Of a stretch of 64,000 nucleotides of DNA, positions 26,147 through 35,107 are shown piece by piece; the stretch's first letter is position 1; each line of letters begins with the position of its first letter. The stretch is from positions 806,001 through 870,000 of the forward strand of contig CAVSSX010000007.1 of assembly GCA_963730735.1 (NCBI GenBank). The letters run 5' to 3'. The notes under the pieces were generated by a model. It worked only from the letters and a program-made list of their open reading frames with translations, did not search any database and was not told the origin of the DNA. Source of the DNA: CAVSSX01 sp963730735. Lineage in GTDB: Bacteria > Actinomycetota > Acidimicrobiia > Acidimicrobiales > RAAP-2. Made by a program: the position numbers and the translations under genes.

Positions 26147-27013
26147 GTGGCGGCCCCCGGCGACGACGGTCCCCTCGACACCCACATCCACGTTGCCAGC
26201 GACGACGAGACGCGGTTCCCGAAGTCGCCGACCGGCATCGGGAGCGACTGGTTCGTGCGGGGCGGCTTCGATGCCGAGGCCGTGCTCGAGGCGCTCGGGC
26301 GCCACGGTGTCCAGCAACTGGTGGCGGTCCAAGCCGCCGGGGTCTACGGGGACGACAACCGCTACGTGCTCGACGTGGCGGCCCGCCACCCCGTGGCCAC
26401 CCGGGCGGTGATCGCCGTCGACCTCGACCGTCCCGGAGCCGGCGAGGCGATCGGCACGCTGGCCCGACGACCCGGGGTGGCCGGCGTCCGTTGCATGGCG
26501 GTGCGCCCGGGATCGGCCTGGGTCGGGACGCCGCGAGCCGAGGCGGCCTTCGTCGCCGCCCGATCGGCCGGCCTGGTCGTCGTCCTCACGGTCTTCTCGT
26601 CGCAGCTGCCGGCGCTGCGGGGACTCCTCGAGCGCTTCGGCGACGTCCCGGTGGTGCTCGACCACTGCGGCTTCTGTCAGATGGAAGGAGGGCGTCCGGC
26701 AGGGACCGATCCGCTGGCCTCGCTGGCCGACCTGGACCAGGTGCACGTGAAGGTGACGTCGCACAATCTGGTGCACCTGGCCTCGGCCGACGAGCGCCGG
26801 GTGTTCGGGTCGTGGCTGGCGGCCACCTTCGGGACGAACCGCCTGGTCTGGGGGTCGGACTTCCCCCAGACCGCCCCCGAGCACTACGAGGAGCTGCTGG
26901 CCCTGGCCGACGAGGCGACGCCCGAGCTGGGTCCGGCCGAGCGTCGGGCGGTCATGGGCGGCAACGGTCGGCGGGTGTTCGGTTTCGGGCCGGCCCGATC
27001 GGCGCAAGATTGA
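26147..27013 (+). CDS. Amidohydrolase-2 family protein
   Basis: This 288-aa TIM-barrel metal-dependent hydrolase or decarboxylase starts at GTG 26147. The metal-binding HxH is in LDTHIHVASD near the N-terminus. The His in VVLDHCGFCQ and the Asp in LVWGSDFPQT complete the usual site of the amidohydrolase-2 (2-pyrone-4,6-dicarboxylate lactonase-like / ACMSD-like) family. It is co-oriented with the SDR gene, so both may process one carboxylic or lactone substrate. No specific reaction is assigned. Confidence 0.85.
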   Translation: MAAPGDDGPLDTHIHVASDDETRFPKSPTGIGSDWFVRGGFDAEAVLEALGRHGVQQLVAVQAAGVYGDDNRYVLDVAARHPVATRAVIAVDLDRPGAGEAIGTLARRPGVAGVRCMAVRPGSAWVGTPRAEAAFVAARSAGLVVVLTVFSSQLPALRGLLERFGDVPVVLDHCGFCQMEGGRPAGTDPLASLADLDQVHVKVTSHNLVHLASADERRVFGSWLAATFGTNRLVWGSDFPQTAPEHYEELLALADEATPELGPAERRAVMGGNGRRVFGFGPARSAQD

Positions 27014-27150
27014 CTGCGGACATTCGGTGGGTGTCTGATACTCCCTCGGGTGGGCCGGGTGCCCACGTCCGGGGGGGCCAGCGAGCAAGACTCGCGAACA
27101 CCCCGGTACCGGAACGGGACTGGGCGCACCGCCGAGACAGGGAGCCATCC

Positions 27151-27225
27151 ATGACCGTGAGGACCGACCCGACTCGCCGCTCGACCCGTGCCGAGCGGCA
27201 CGACCGACCCCTCGACCAGGTCTGA
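27151..27225 (+). CDS. Possible 24-residue leader ORF before TetR
   Basis: ATG at 27151 with GGGAG upstream opens a 24-codon frame (MTVRTDPTRRSTRAERHDR...) ending two bases before the TetR GTG. It is very basic. It may be a leader that couples translation to the regulator, or a chance ORF. Confidence 0.3.
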   Translation: MTVRTDPTRRSTRAERHDRPLDQV

Positions 27226-27227
27226 TC

Positions 27228-27830
27228 GTGGCCGCCCGAGTTGGACTCGACAAGACCGACGTCCTAGACGCCGCCGCCCGCATCGTCGACGAGCAGGGCA
27301 TCGAGGAGCTGACCCTCTCGCTGCTGGCCGACCGGCTGGGGGTGCGCAGCCAGTCGCTGTACGCCCACGTGGACGGCTTGGCCGGCCTGCGGCGGGACCT
27401 CGAGCTCATGGCCTTCGGCATGCTCACGGTCCAGCTGCGCCGGGCGGCCATGGCCAAGGCGGGCAAGGACGCCCTCCTGGCCCTGATGGAGGCCTCGGCC
27501 GTGTTCACCGAGGACCACCCCGGGTTGGCCCGGCTGGTCTCGTGGAACCGCCACGACCCGACCGACGAGGAGATGTTCGACGCCCTCACCATGGTCGGGG
27601 AGCCCTTCCTGGCCCTGCTGGCCAGCTACGGGTTGGTCGGTGACGAGCTGGCCCACTGGTACCGGATCATGTGGGCGTCGTTGCAGGGGTTCCTCTCGCT
27701 GCAGGCCGCCGGCCTGCTGACGGCCACCATCGACCAGGGCGAGAGCCTGCACCTGCTCATGGAGCTCTTCGCCGACGGTCTGGAGCGGGTGCGGACCACG
27801 CCGGTCCCCGAAGGGCGGACCGGCAGCTGA
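27228..27830 (+). CDS. TetR-family transcriptional regulator (TetR_C_33-like)
   Basis: This 200-aa repressor starts at GTG 27228. The helix-turn-helix covers about residues 10-55 (DVLDAAARIVDEQGIEELT, then LADRLGVRSQSLYAHVDGL). The C-terminal helical domain contains RLVSWNRHDPTDEEMFDAL and the WYRIMWASLQGFLSLQAAG stretch seen in TetR proteins with a WHG-type domain. The target is not evident. It lies downstream of the SDR/amidohydrolase pair, which it may control. Confidence 0.87.
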   Translation: MAARVGLDKTDVLDAAARIVDEQGIEELTLSLLADRLGVRSQSLYAHVDGLAGLRRDLELMAFGMLTVQLRRAAMAKAGKDALLALMEASAVFTEDHPGLARLVSWNRHDPTDEEMFDALTMVGEPFLALLASYGLVGDELAHWYRIMWASLQGFLSLQAAGLLTATIDQGESLHLLMELFADGLERVRTTPVPEGRTGS

Positions 27831-27920
27831 CGAGCGGCCGGTCAACCGGCCGACATCCGAGAACCGTCCCCGAGGCTGCAGCCCGGGCCACGGTCGAGAC
27901 CCGCCGCCCGGGTGCCCCGC

Positions 27921-27965
27921 TTGACGGCGCCGCCGCATGGGCTCATGATCAACTAATCAGTTGAT
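27921..27965 (+). promoter_or_regulatory. arsR promoter with inverted-repeat operator
   Basis: TTGACG (27921-27926), 17 bases, CATGAT (27944-27949). ATCAACT-AATC-AGTTGAT (27948-27965) is a perfect 7-bp inverted repeat over the -10/start region, well placed for ArsR autorepression. Confidence 0.6.
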
Positions 27966-28007
27966 AAACCGAACGGCTGAGTACGAGACCAGGAGGGGGC
28001 ACTGACC

Positions 28008-28361
28008 ATGACCATCGTCGCCGACGACGAGCTGACGGCTACCTTCACGGCCCTGGCCGACCCGACCCGGCGAGCCATCCTCGGGCGGTTGGCCACGGCC
28101 GACGCCACGGTGAACGAGCTGGCGGCGCCGTTCGACATGAGCCTCCAGGCGGTCTCCAAGCACATCAAGGTCCTCGAGCGGGCGGGACTGGTGACCCGGG
28201 GCCGGTCGGCCCAGTTCCGTCCCTGTCATCTCGAGCCGGTGCCGCTCGAGCGGGTGGCCGGCTGGGTCGAGGAGCACCGTCGCCTCTGGACGGGCCGCTT
28301 CGACCGACTCGAACAACATCTCATCGACCTACAACGAGCCACGAAGGAGCGATCCACATGA
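28008..28361 (+). CDS. ArsR-family regulator
   Basis: This 117-aa winged-helix repressor starts at the ATG at 28008, preceded by AGGAGGGGG. ALADPTRRAILGRLA leads into the recognition region ATVNELAAPFDMSLQAVSKHI, with the wing in LVTRGRSAQFRPCHLEP. The metal-binding Cys box of classic ArsR/SmtB is absent. It matches the subgroup always paired with an SRPBCC/AHSA1 protein, here encoded next with an ATGA overlap. Confidence 0.92.
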   Translation: MTIVADDELTATFTALADPTRRAILGRLATADATVNELAAPFDMSLQAVSKHIKVLERAGLVTRGRSAQFRPCHLEPVPLERVAGWVEEHRRLWTGRFDRLEQHLIDLQRATKERST

Positions 28362-28807
28362 CCGACCCGACGACCAACCTCGGTGACCTGACCCTGACCC
28401 GGGACTACCCGGCACCGAGGGAGCTGGTGTTCCGCTGCATGATCACCCCGGAACACCTCACCCACTTCTGGGGCCCCACCGGCATGAGCACGCCGATCGA
28501 GAGCATCACGGTCGACGCCCGGCCCGGCGGGGTGTTCGAGACGACCATGGTCAGCGACGCCGACGGGGCCGAGTACCCGATGAAGGCCGTCTTCGTCGAG
28601 GTCGTGGAGCCCGAGCGGCTGGTGTTCACCGAGCCCGACGTGGAAGGCGGGATGACCACGGCGATCACCTTCACCGACCTCGGCGACGGGACCACCCGCA
28701 CGGTGACCCACCAGACGAACGTGCCCGAGATGTTCCGTTCGGCCGAGGCCCAGGCCGGCCTCCAGACGAGCTTCGACAAGTTCGAGGCGTACCTCCGCAC
28801 GCTGTAG
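28358..28807 (+). CDS. SRPBCC (AHSA1-like) domain protein
   Basis: This 149-aa START-like ligand-binding protein has LTLTRDYPAPRELVFRCMI at its N-terminus, then HFWGPTGMSTPIESITVDAR and PGGVFETTM, and a C-terminal FDKFEAYLRTL. These are the hallmarks of AHSA1-type SRPBCC proteins. It is translationally coupled to the ArsR gene. Ligand and function are unknown; the pair probably responds to a small hydrophobic molecule. Confidence 0.9.
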   Translation: MTDPTTNLGDLTLTRDYPAPRELVFRCMITPEHLTHFWGPTGMSTPIESITVDARPGGVFETTMVSDADGAEYPMKAVFVEVVEPERLVFTEPDVEGGMTTAITFTDLGDGTTRTVTHQTNVPEMFRSAEAQAGLQTSFDKFEAYLRTL

Positions 28808-28817
28808 TCGAGCGGTC

Positions 28818-28844
28818 GCCGGCGGGCGGGTTGGTCCCGCCGGC
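28818..28844 (+). terminator. Hairpin after the arsR/SRPBCC operon
   Basis: GCCGGCGGG (28818-28826) pairs perfectly with CCCGCCGGC (28836-28844), starting about ten bases after the TAG stop. No T tract. The remaining bases to the tRNA (28845-29087) show no gene. Confidence 0.55.
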
Positions 28845-29087
28845 CGGTGGCACGCTCCCTGGTGGGCCCCCGGCCGGCGCGGCCGACGACGGCTGTTCCT
28901 CGTGGACCCCGAGTCGCGCCGCGTCGACCGACCGCTTGGTGATCGGGCGTCCCCGGCGGCGACGCGTGCTGACCGATATCCTGGCCGACCGGCCACCAGG
29001 CGACCACCGGCGCCGTCGCGCCACCGACCAACGTCGGCCGGACCTGCGCCCTGTCGGCCGCCGGCACGGCGGCAGCACACGTCAAAG

Positions 29088-29159
29088 TGCCCCCGGCAGG
29101 ACTCGAACCTGCGCCACCGGCTCCGGAGGCCGGTGCTCTATCCGCTGAGCTACGGGGGC
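29088..29159 (-). tRNA. tRNA-Arg (anticodon CCG)
   Basis: On the minus strand a full cloverleaf of 72 bases is present. The acceptor stem GCCCCCG pairs with CGGGGGC, D-arm GCTC..GAGC, anticodon stem CCGGC/GCCGG with loop CTCCGGA (anticodon CCG, reading CGG), and T-arm GCAGG-TTCGAGT-CCTGC. The discriminator is A. CCA is not encoded. CGG is a common Arg codon in such GC-rich genomes. Confidence 0.95.
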
Positions 29160-29213
29160 CCAAGCAGTGGTCGAGCGTAGCCGTCGGTGGACGACCCGCT
29201 CGATGCCGTCCCG

Positions 29214-29219
29214 TAACCT
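29214..29219 (+). promoter_or_regulatory. -10 candidate of lysA
   Basis: TAACCT, seven bases before the GTG at 29227. A leaderless transcript is suggested. Confidence 0.4.
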
Positions 29220-29226
29220 GCTGGCC

Positions 29227-30558
29227 GTGGCCGCTGCGAACGACGTCGTCGAGCCGTCGGGCGATCCCTCGGCGCCGCCCGAGCGCCAGCTGCTGCCCCT
29301 GACCGCCTCGATCGGATCGAACGGCCATCTGTGGGTGGGTGGGGTCGACCTGATCGAGTTGGCCCGCCAGTTCGGCACGCCGCTGTTCGTCTACGACGAG
29401 GCCCACCTCCGGGCCAGCTGCCGTGAGGCCGTGGCCGCATGGGGTGACGGCGTGGCCTACGCCACCAAGGCCTTCCTGTGTCGGGCCATGGCCCGGTTGG
29501 CCCACGACGAGGGCATGTGGCTGGACGTGTCGACCGGCGGCGAGTTGGCGGTGGCGCTGGCCGCCGGTGTCCCAGCCGGACGCCTCGTCCTCCACGGGAA
29601 CAACAAGTCCGAGGCCGAGCTCCGCACGGCGCTCGAGGCCGGGGTCGGCCGGATCGTCGTCGACTCCTTCGACGAGATCGCCCGACTGGGCCGGCTCACC
29701 GACGGGCCGACCGGCGAGCCGGGTGGCCCCCGGCCCCAGGTGTTGGCCCGGATCACCCCGGGCGTCGAAGCCCACACCCACCTCTTCGTCCGCACCGGTC
29801 AGGAGGACACCAAGTTCGGGTTCTCGGTGGCCTCGGGGGCGGCGGCCGAGGCCGTGGCCGCCCTCGAGTTCCTACCCGGGGTTGAGCTGGTTGGGGTGCA
29901 CGCCCACATCGGGAGTCAGGTCTTCGACGTCTCGTCCTTCGAGCAGGCGGCCCGGGTGGTGGCCACCTTCTTCGCCCCGCTCGGGTTGCCCGAGCTCTGC
30001 GTCGGGGGTGGCCTCGGGGTGGCCTACCTGAACGGTGAGCAGGCGCCGACGATGGCCGAGTGGGCCGACGCCACCCGGGCCGCCTGCACCGCGTCGGGCG
30101 TCGATCCGGCGACCCGGCTCACGGCCGAGCCCGGTCGGTCGATCGCCGCCACCGCCGGGCTGACCCTGTACACCGTCGGGACGATCAAGGACCTCCCCGA
30201 CATCCGGACCTACGTGGCCGTCGACGGCGGCATGAGCGACAATCCCCGCCCCGTGCTCTACGGCAGCGGTTACGAGGCCTTCTTGCCGCGTGAACCCGGC
30301 GCCCGGCGGCCGGCGGCGGCCCGGGTGGTCGGCAAGCACTGCGAGAGCGGCGACGTCGTGGTCGGCGAGGCCCGGCTCCCGGCCGACGTGGCCGTCGGCG
30401 ACGTGCTGGCCACGCCGGTGACCGGGGCCTACGGGTACTCGATGGCCTCCAACTACAACAAGGTGCCACGGCCTCCGGTGGTCTTCGTGGCCGACGGGGC
30501 GGCCCGCGTCGTCGTGCGCGGCGAGACCGTCGACGACCTGCTGCGACTGGACGCCTGA
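29227..30558 (+). CDS. lysA: Diaminopimelate decarboxylase
   Basis: This enzyme performs the last step of lysine synthesis, decarboxylating meso-diaminopimelate with PLP. With the GTG at 29227 the protein has 443 aa; an ATG at 29203 is an alternative. The PLP Lys is in VAYATKAFLC. VGVHAHIGSQVFD, the Gly-rich GGGLGVAYL and the substrate-site KHCESGDVV (Cys from the partner subunit) are all typical of LysA, and the C-terminal Tyr is in ASNYNKVPRP. It begins the lysA-hom-thrC aspartate-family cluster. Confidence 0.95.
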   Translation: MAAANDVVEPSGDPSAPPERQLLPLTASIGSNGHLWVGGVDLIELARQFGTPLFVYDEAHLRASCREAVAAWGDGVAYATKAFLCRAMARLAHDEGMWLDVSTGGELAVALAAGVPAGRLVLHGNNKSEAELRTALEAGVGRIVVDSFDEIARLGRLTDGPTGEPGGPRPQVLARITPGVEAHTHLFVRTGQEDTKFGFSVASGAAAEAVAALEFLPGVELVGVHAHIGSQVFDVSSFEQAARVVATFFAPLGLPELCVGGGLGVAYLNGEQAPTMAEWADATRAACTASGVDPATRLTAEPGRSIAATAGLTLYTVGTIKDLPDIRTYVAVDGGMSDNPRPVLYGSGYEAFLPREPGARRPAAARVVGKHCESGDVVVGEARLPADVAVGDVLATPVTGAYGYSMASNYNKVPRPPVVFVADGAARVVVRGETVDDLLRLDA

Positions 30559-30596
30559 CCCGGCTGGCCCGGAAGGGGGCGCCCCGACCGGGTTGG

Positions 30597-30602
30597 TAGC
30601 GT
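30597..30602 (+). promoter_or_regulatory. -10 candidate of hom
   Basis: TAGCGT, six bases before the ATG at 30609; suggests a leaderless hom-thrC message. Confidence 0.45.
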
Positions 30603-30608
30603 GAGCGG

Positions 30609-31943
30609 ATGCCCGGTGCCCCGCTCGACCCCACGCCGCTGCGGGTGGCCGTCCTCGGGTGCGGCAACGTCGGCAGCGCCCTGGTCGGGCTGCTCACCTC
30701 GGGGGGCGACGAGATCGAGGCCCGCACCGGGGTCCGGTTCGAGCTGGCCGGCATCGCCGTCGCCGACCTCGACCGGCCGCGCCAGCCGGGCATACCGACC
30801 GAGCTGTTGACCGACGACGCCAAGGGGTTGGTCGCCCGGGACGACGTGGATCTGGTGGTCGAGTTGATCGGCGGCCTCGATCCGGCCCGGGCCCTGGTCG
30901 AGTCGGCGCTGCGGAACGGCCGGCCCGTCGTCACCGGGAACAAAGCCCTCCTGGCGGCGGCCGGCGCCGAACTGGCCGAGCTGGCGGCGGCCAACGGGGT
31001 CGACCTGCTCTACGAGGCGGCGGTGGCCGGCGCCATCCCGGTCATCCGGCCCCTGCGCGAGTCCCTGGTGGGCGAGCGCCTCGTCCGGGTGATGGGCATC
31101 GTGAACGGCACCACCAACTTCATCCTCTCGAAGATGTCCGAGGAGGGCAGCGACTACGCCGACGCCCTGGCCGAGGCGCAGGCCCTCGGGCTGGCCGAGC
31201 GGGACCCCTCGGCCGACGTCGGCGGCGGGGACGCGGCGGCCAAGGCGGCCATCCTGGCCGGCCTGGCCTTCGGGGTCGACGTGGTGGTCGACGACGTCTA
31301 CCACGAGGGCATCACCGCCGTCCGGGCCACCGACGTGGCCTTCGCCGACCGCCTGGGGTACGTGGTCAAGCTGCTGGCGGTGGCCGAGCGGGTGGGGGGG
31401 ACCGACGTCTCGGTGCGCGTCCACCCGGCCATGGTGCCCCGCTCCCACCCGCTGGCCTCGGTGCGCGGCGCCTTCAACGCCGTGTTCGTCGAGGGCGAGG
31501 CGGCCGGGGAGCTCATGCTCTACGGCCAGGGGGCCGGTGGCCGGCCGACGGCCAGCGCCGTCCTCGGTGACCTGGTCGACGCGGCCCGGGACCTGCGGTC
31601 GTCGGCGCCGGCGCCGGCGCCCCGGCGCACCCGGGTGGCCCTGGTGCCCATCGCCGAGCTCCGATCGGCCTTCTACCTGAGCATCGACGTGGCTGACCGT
31701 CCCGGGGTCCTGGCCGCCGTGGCCACGGTGTTCGGTGACCACGGCGTCTCCATCCGCTCGATGGAGCAGGTCGGCCTGGGCGAGGAGGCCCGGCTGATCT
31801 TCCTCACCCACGAGGCCCGGGAGGGTGACGTGCAGGCAACCTTGGAGGACCTCGGGCGGCTCGGCGCCGTCGACCGGATCGGCGGCGTCCTGCGGGTCGT
31901 CGGCGCGCCCGAACCCGACGCCCCGGTGGCGGTGGGGGGATGA
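30609..31943 (+). CDS. hom: Homoserine dehydrogenase
   Basis: This enzyme reduces aspartate semialdehyde to homoserine. The 444-aa protein has a Rossmann motif VLGCGNVGSALVGLL at the N-terminus, the catalytic domain NKALLAAAGAELAEL and GIVNGTTNFILSKM, the Lys/Asp site region DPSADVGGGDAAAKAAILA, and a C-terminal ACT domain (YLSIDVADRPGVLAAVATVF) for threonine feedback. The stop overlaps the thrC start. Confidence 0.95.
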   Translation: MPGAPLDPTPLRVAVLGCGNVGSALVGLLTSGGDEIEARTGVRFELAGIAVADLDRPRQPGIPTELLTDDAKGLVARDDVDLVVELIGGLDPARALVESALRNGRPVVTGNKALLAAAGAELAELAAANGVDLLYEAAVAGAIPVIRPLRESLVGERLVRVMGIVNGTTNFILSKMSEEGSDYADALAEAQALGLAERDPSADVGGGDAAAKAAILAGLAFGVDVVVDDVYHEGITAVRATDVAFADRLGYVVKLLAVAERVGGTDVSVRVHPAMVPRSHPLASVRGAFNAVFVEGEAAGELMLYGQGAGGRPTASAVLGDLVDAARDLRSSAPAPAPRRTRVALVPIAELRSAFYLSIDVADRPGVLAAVATVFGDHGVSIRSMEQVGLGEEARLIFLTHEAREGDVQATLEDLGRLGAVDRIGGVLRVVGAPEPDAPVAVGG

Positions 31944-32986
31944 CGGCCACCGGCTGGCGCGGCGTCATCGAGGAGTACCGCGCCTTCCTTCCCGTGGACG
32001 ACGCGACCCCGGTGGTGAGCCTGCTCGAGGGGGACACGCCCCTGGTCCCGGCGCCCCGGCTCTCCGAGCGGCTCGACGCCCAGGTGTGGCTCAAGTTCGA
32101 AGGGGCCAACCCGACCGGCTCGTTCAAGGACCGGGGCATGACCATGGCCATCTCCAAGGCGGTCGAGGAGGGCGCCAAGGCGGTGGTGTGCGCGTCCACC
32201 GGCAACACCTCGGCGTCGGCCGCCGCCTACGCCGCCCGGGCCGGGCTGACCTGCGCCGTCCTGATCCCCGAGGGGCACATCGCCCTCGGGAAGCTGGCCC
32301 AGGCGCTGGTGCACGGGGCCCGGGTGCTCCAGGTGCGGGGGAACTTCGACCAGGCGCTGACCATCGTGCGCGAGCTGCCGTCGAAGGCCCCGGTGACCGT
32401 GGTCAACTCGGTGAACCCCTACCGCATCGAGGGGCAGAAGACGGGGGCCTTCGAGGTCGTCGACGTGCTGGGCGACGCCCCCGACGTCCACTGCATCCCG
32501 GTGGGCAACGCCGGCAACATCACGGCCTACTGGCGGGGCTACTGCGAATACAAGGCGGCGGGGCACGCCACCCGGCTGCCGCGGATGCTCGGCTTCCAGG
32601 CCGCCGGGGCGGCCCCGATCGTGCTGGGTCACCCGGTCGAGCACCCCGAGACGATCGCCACGGCCATCCGGATCGGCAACCCGGCCAGCTGGTACTCGGC
32701 CACCGCCGCCGCCAGCGAGTCGGGCGGCGCCATCGCCGCCGTCACCGACGAGGAGATCCTGGCCGCCTACCGGTTCCTCGCCGAGCAGGAATCGGTGTTC
32801 TGCGAGGCGGCGTCGGCGGCCTCGGTGGCCGGCCTGCTCCAGACCGGGGTGCCGTCGGGCAGCACGGTGGTCTGCGTGCTCACCGGGCACGGCCTGAAGG
32901 ACCCTGACCTGGCCATCAGCCAGATCTCGGTGCCGATGGTGGTGGAGCCGGACCTCGACACCATCCTGGGCGAACTCGACGTCTGA
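31940..32986 (+). CDS. thrC: Threonine synthase
   Basis: This PLP enzyme turns O-phosphohomoserine into threonine. It has 348 aa and starts in an ATGA overlap with hom. The PLP Lys lies in NPTGSFKDRGM. CASTGNTSASAAAYAARAGL and the phosphate loop PVGNAGNITAYWRGY are characteristic. thrB (homoserine kinase), which usually follows in actinobacteria, is not here. Confidence 0.95.
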   Translation: MTATGWRGVIEEYRAFLPVDDATPVVSLLEGDTPLVPAPRLSERLDAQVWLKFEGANPTGSFKDRGMTMAISKAVEEGAKAVVCASTGNTSASAAAYAARAGLTCAVLIPEGHIALGKLAQALVHGARVLQVRGNFDQALTIVRELPSKAPVTVVNSVNPYRIEGQKTGAFEVVDVLGDAPDVHCIPVGNAGNITAYWRGYCEYKAAGHATRLPRMLGFQAAGAAPIVLGHPVEHPETIATAIRIGNPASWYSATAAASESGGAIAAVTDEEILAAYRFLAEQESVFCEAASAASVAGLLQTGVPSGSTVVCVLTGHGLKDPDLAISQISVPMVVEPDLDTILGELDV

Positions 32987-33026
32987 GGTCCCTCGGGGAG
33001 CCAAAAACCCCTGGCGGGAACCGATG

Positions 33027-33056
33027 TTGCCCCTTTGTCACCGGGACCGCTACACT
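33027..33056 (+). promoter_or_regulatory. rho promoter
   Basis: TTGCCC (33027-33032), 18 bases, TACACT (33051-33056). The transcript would have a leader of about 175 bases before the rho ATG, room for the autoregulation often seen for rho. Confidence 0.5.
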
Positions 33057-33238
33057 GCAGATATCCCACTAGCGCCTCGGAGCGTTCGTCGCGGACCACT
33101 TCTGGGTCCCGACTCGGTGCCGTAGCCGGTGGTGACGGGGGCAGGTCGGAACATCGACCGTCCGGTCCTCAACTTCCTGTTTCCCGCAGCATGTGGCCAG
33201 GCCACACGACTGCGTACCTCTACGAGATGAGGAGGCCG

Positions 33239-35107
33239 ATGACTGCCGAACAGCAGCTCGAACGGTCCGTACTCGAAAACAAAGAGCGCGATGAGCTCCA
33301 CGCCATCGCCCACGCCATGTCGCTGAAGACGACGACTCGGACCAAGAAGTCCGACATCATCGACCAGATCCTGCAGGCCACGGGCGTCGGTCCGGCCGAC
33401 AGTGGGCCGACGAACGGCAACGGTGACGCCGCCGAGGCCGAGGGGGCAGGCAACGGCGCCAAGGCGCCGGCCCGGCGGAGCCGAGCCTCGACCCGGGCCG
33501 TGGCCGCCGAGGACGCCGACGTCCCGGTGACGGCCGACGTACCGGCCGCCGAGGCGACGTCGCCCACCGTGACCGACGGGGCGGCCAACGGCTCGGCCCC
33601 GGCCGAGGCGGCCGTGGTCGCCCTGGCCACGGCGCCCGAATTCGAGCCGGGCGGCGACGCCGGCGACACCGTGGTGGCGACGCTCGAGGTCGAGGTGGAG
33701 CCGGTCACCCCGCCCACGTCCAACGGCGGCGGCCGGACGGCCAACGGCGGTCAGGCCGGCAACCAGCGCCAGAACGGGCGCAACGGCAACCCCGGCCCGG
33801 GCAACGCCGGCAATGCCGGGAACCACGCCACCCAGCAGAACGGCGGCGATCTCGGCAACCGACGGGGACGTCGGCGTCGCGGCCGCGAGCGCAGCGGACC
33901 GGGCCAGGGCGGCGGCGGTGGTGGCGAGCTCCAGGGCGGCAACAACCAGGAGTCCACCTACCAGGGCGAGCTGGTCGAGGTCCGTGGCCTCCTGGACCTG
34001 CGCGACGAGGGGTACGGGTTCCTCCGCTGCGACGGCTACCTGCCGTCGGGCAAGGACGTCTACGTCTCGATCAGCCAGGCCCGTCGGTTCGCCCTCCGAC
34101 GGGGCGACTACATCGAGGGGGCCTGCCGGCCGGCCTCGAACAACGAGAAGTACCCGGCCCTGCTCCGGATCGACACCGTCTCGGGGCTCGACCCCGAGGC
34201 CGCCCGGGCCCGTCCCCGGTTCGAGGACCTCACCCCGCTGTTCCCCGACTCGAAGCTGGCGCTCGAGATGCCCGGGGCCAAGGAGAACGTCACCGCCCGG
34301 ATCGTCGACCTGCTCGCCCCGATCGGCAAGGGCCAGCGCGGCCTGATCGTCTCGCCGCCCAAGGCCGGCAAGACGACGGTGATGAAGCAGATCGCCCACT
34401 CGATCGAGGCCAACAACCCCGACGTCCACCTGATGGTCCTCCTGGTGGACGAGCGTCCCGAAGAAGTGACCGACATGCGGCGCTCGGTGCGCGGCGAGGT
34501 GGTGGCGTCGACCTTCGACCGTCCCTCCGACGAGCACACGGCGGTCTCGGAGCTGGCCCTCGAGCGGGCCAAGCGTCTGGTCGAGAAGGGCCAGGACGTG
34601 GTCATCATCCTGGACGGCATCACCCGGCTGGCCCGGGCCTACAACCTGGCCGCCCCGGCGACCGGCCGGATCATGTCCGGTGGTGTCGACTCGGGCGCGC
34701 TCTACCCCCCGAAGCGGTTCTTCGGCGCCGCCCGCAACATCGAGGAGGGGGGCTCGCTCACCATCCTGGCCACCGCCCTGGTGGAGACCGGCTCGAAGAT
34801 GGACGAGGTGATCTTCGAGGAGTTCAAGGGCACCGGCAACATGGAGCTCCGGCTCGACCGCCGGTTGGCCGAGCGTCGGCTCTACCCGTCGATCGACGTC
34901 AACGCCAGCTCGACCCGCCACGAGGAGCTGCTGTTCGAGCGGGGGGAGCTCCAGCAGGTGTGGAAGCTCCGCCGGGTGCTGAACGCCCTGGCCAGCGACG
35001 GCAACGCCGCTTCGGGGCTCGAGCTCCTGATGGACAAGATCCGGACGACCAGCAGCAACGAGGAGTTCCTGTCCGAGATCGCCAAGGGCCCCACGCCCAA
35101 CGGGTGA
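33239..35107 (+). CDS. rho: Transcription termination factor Rho
   Basis: This hexameric RNA-dependent ATPase ends transcription. The ATG at 33239 follows AGGAGG. The 622-aa protein starts with a Rho_N domain (RDELHAIAHAMSLKTTTRTK). It then carries a long Ala/Val/Glu- and Asn/Gly-rich insertion (about residues 60-235, ending in Arg-rich GNRRGRRRRGRERSG), as in other high-GC actinobacteria. The RNA-binding cold-shock-like domain (DEGYGFLRCDGYLPSGKDVYV) and the ATPase domain with Walker A SPPKAGKTTVMK follow. It is a single gene in its own transcription unit. Confidence 0.96.
   Translation: MTAEQQLERSVLENKERDELHAIAHAMSLKTTTRTKKSDIIDQILQATGVGPADSGPTNGNGDAAEAEGAGNGAKAPARRSRASTRAVAAEDADVPVTADVPAAEATSPTVTDGAANGSAPAEAAVVALATAPEFEPGGDAGDTVVATLEVEVEPVTPPTSNGGGRTANGGQAGNQRQNGRNGNPGPGNAGNAGNHATQQNGGDLGNRRGRRRRGRERSGPGQGGGGGGELQGGNNQESTYQGELVEVRGLLDLRDEGYGFLRCDGYLPSGKDVYVSISQARRFALRRGDYIEGACRPASNNEKYPALLRIDTVSGLDPEAARARPRFEDLTPLFPDSKLALEMPGAKENVTARIVDLLAPIGKGQRGLIVSPPKAGKTTVMKQIAHSIEANNPDVHLMVLLVDERPEEVTDMRRSVRGEVVASTFDRPSDEHTAVSELALERAKRLVEKGQDVVIILDGITRLARAYNLAAPATGRIMSGGVDSGALYPPKRFFGAARNIEEGGSLTILATALVETGSKMDEVIFEEFKGTGNMELRLDRRLAERRLYPSIDVNASSTRHEELLFERGELQQVWKLRRVLNALASDGNAASGLELLMDKIRTTSSNEEFLSEIAKGPTPNG

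Noticed and set aside
29088..29159. tRNA-Arg as the attachment site of an integrated element
   Set aside because: No integrase, no duplicated tRNA end and no phage or plasmid genes are visible in the flanks; kept only as a weak remark.
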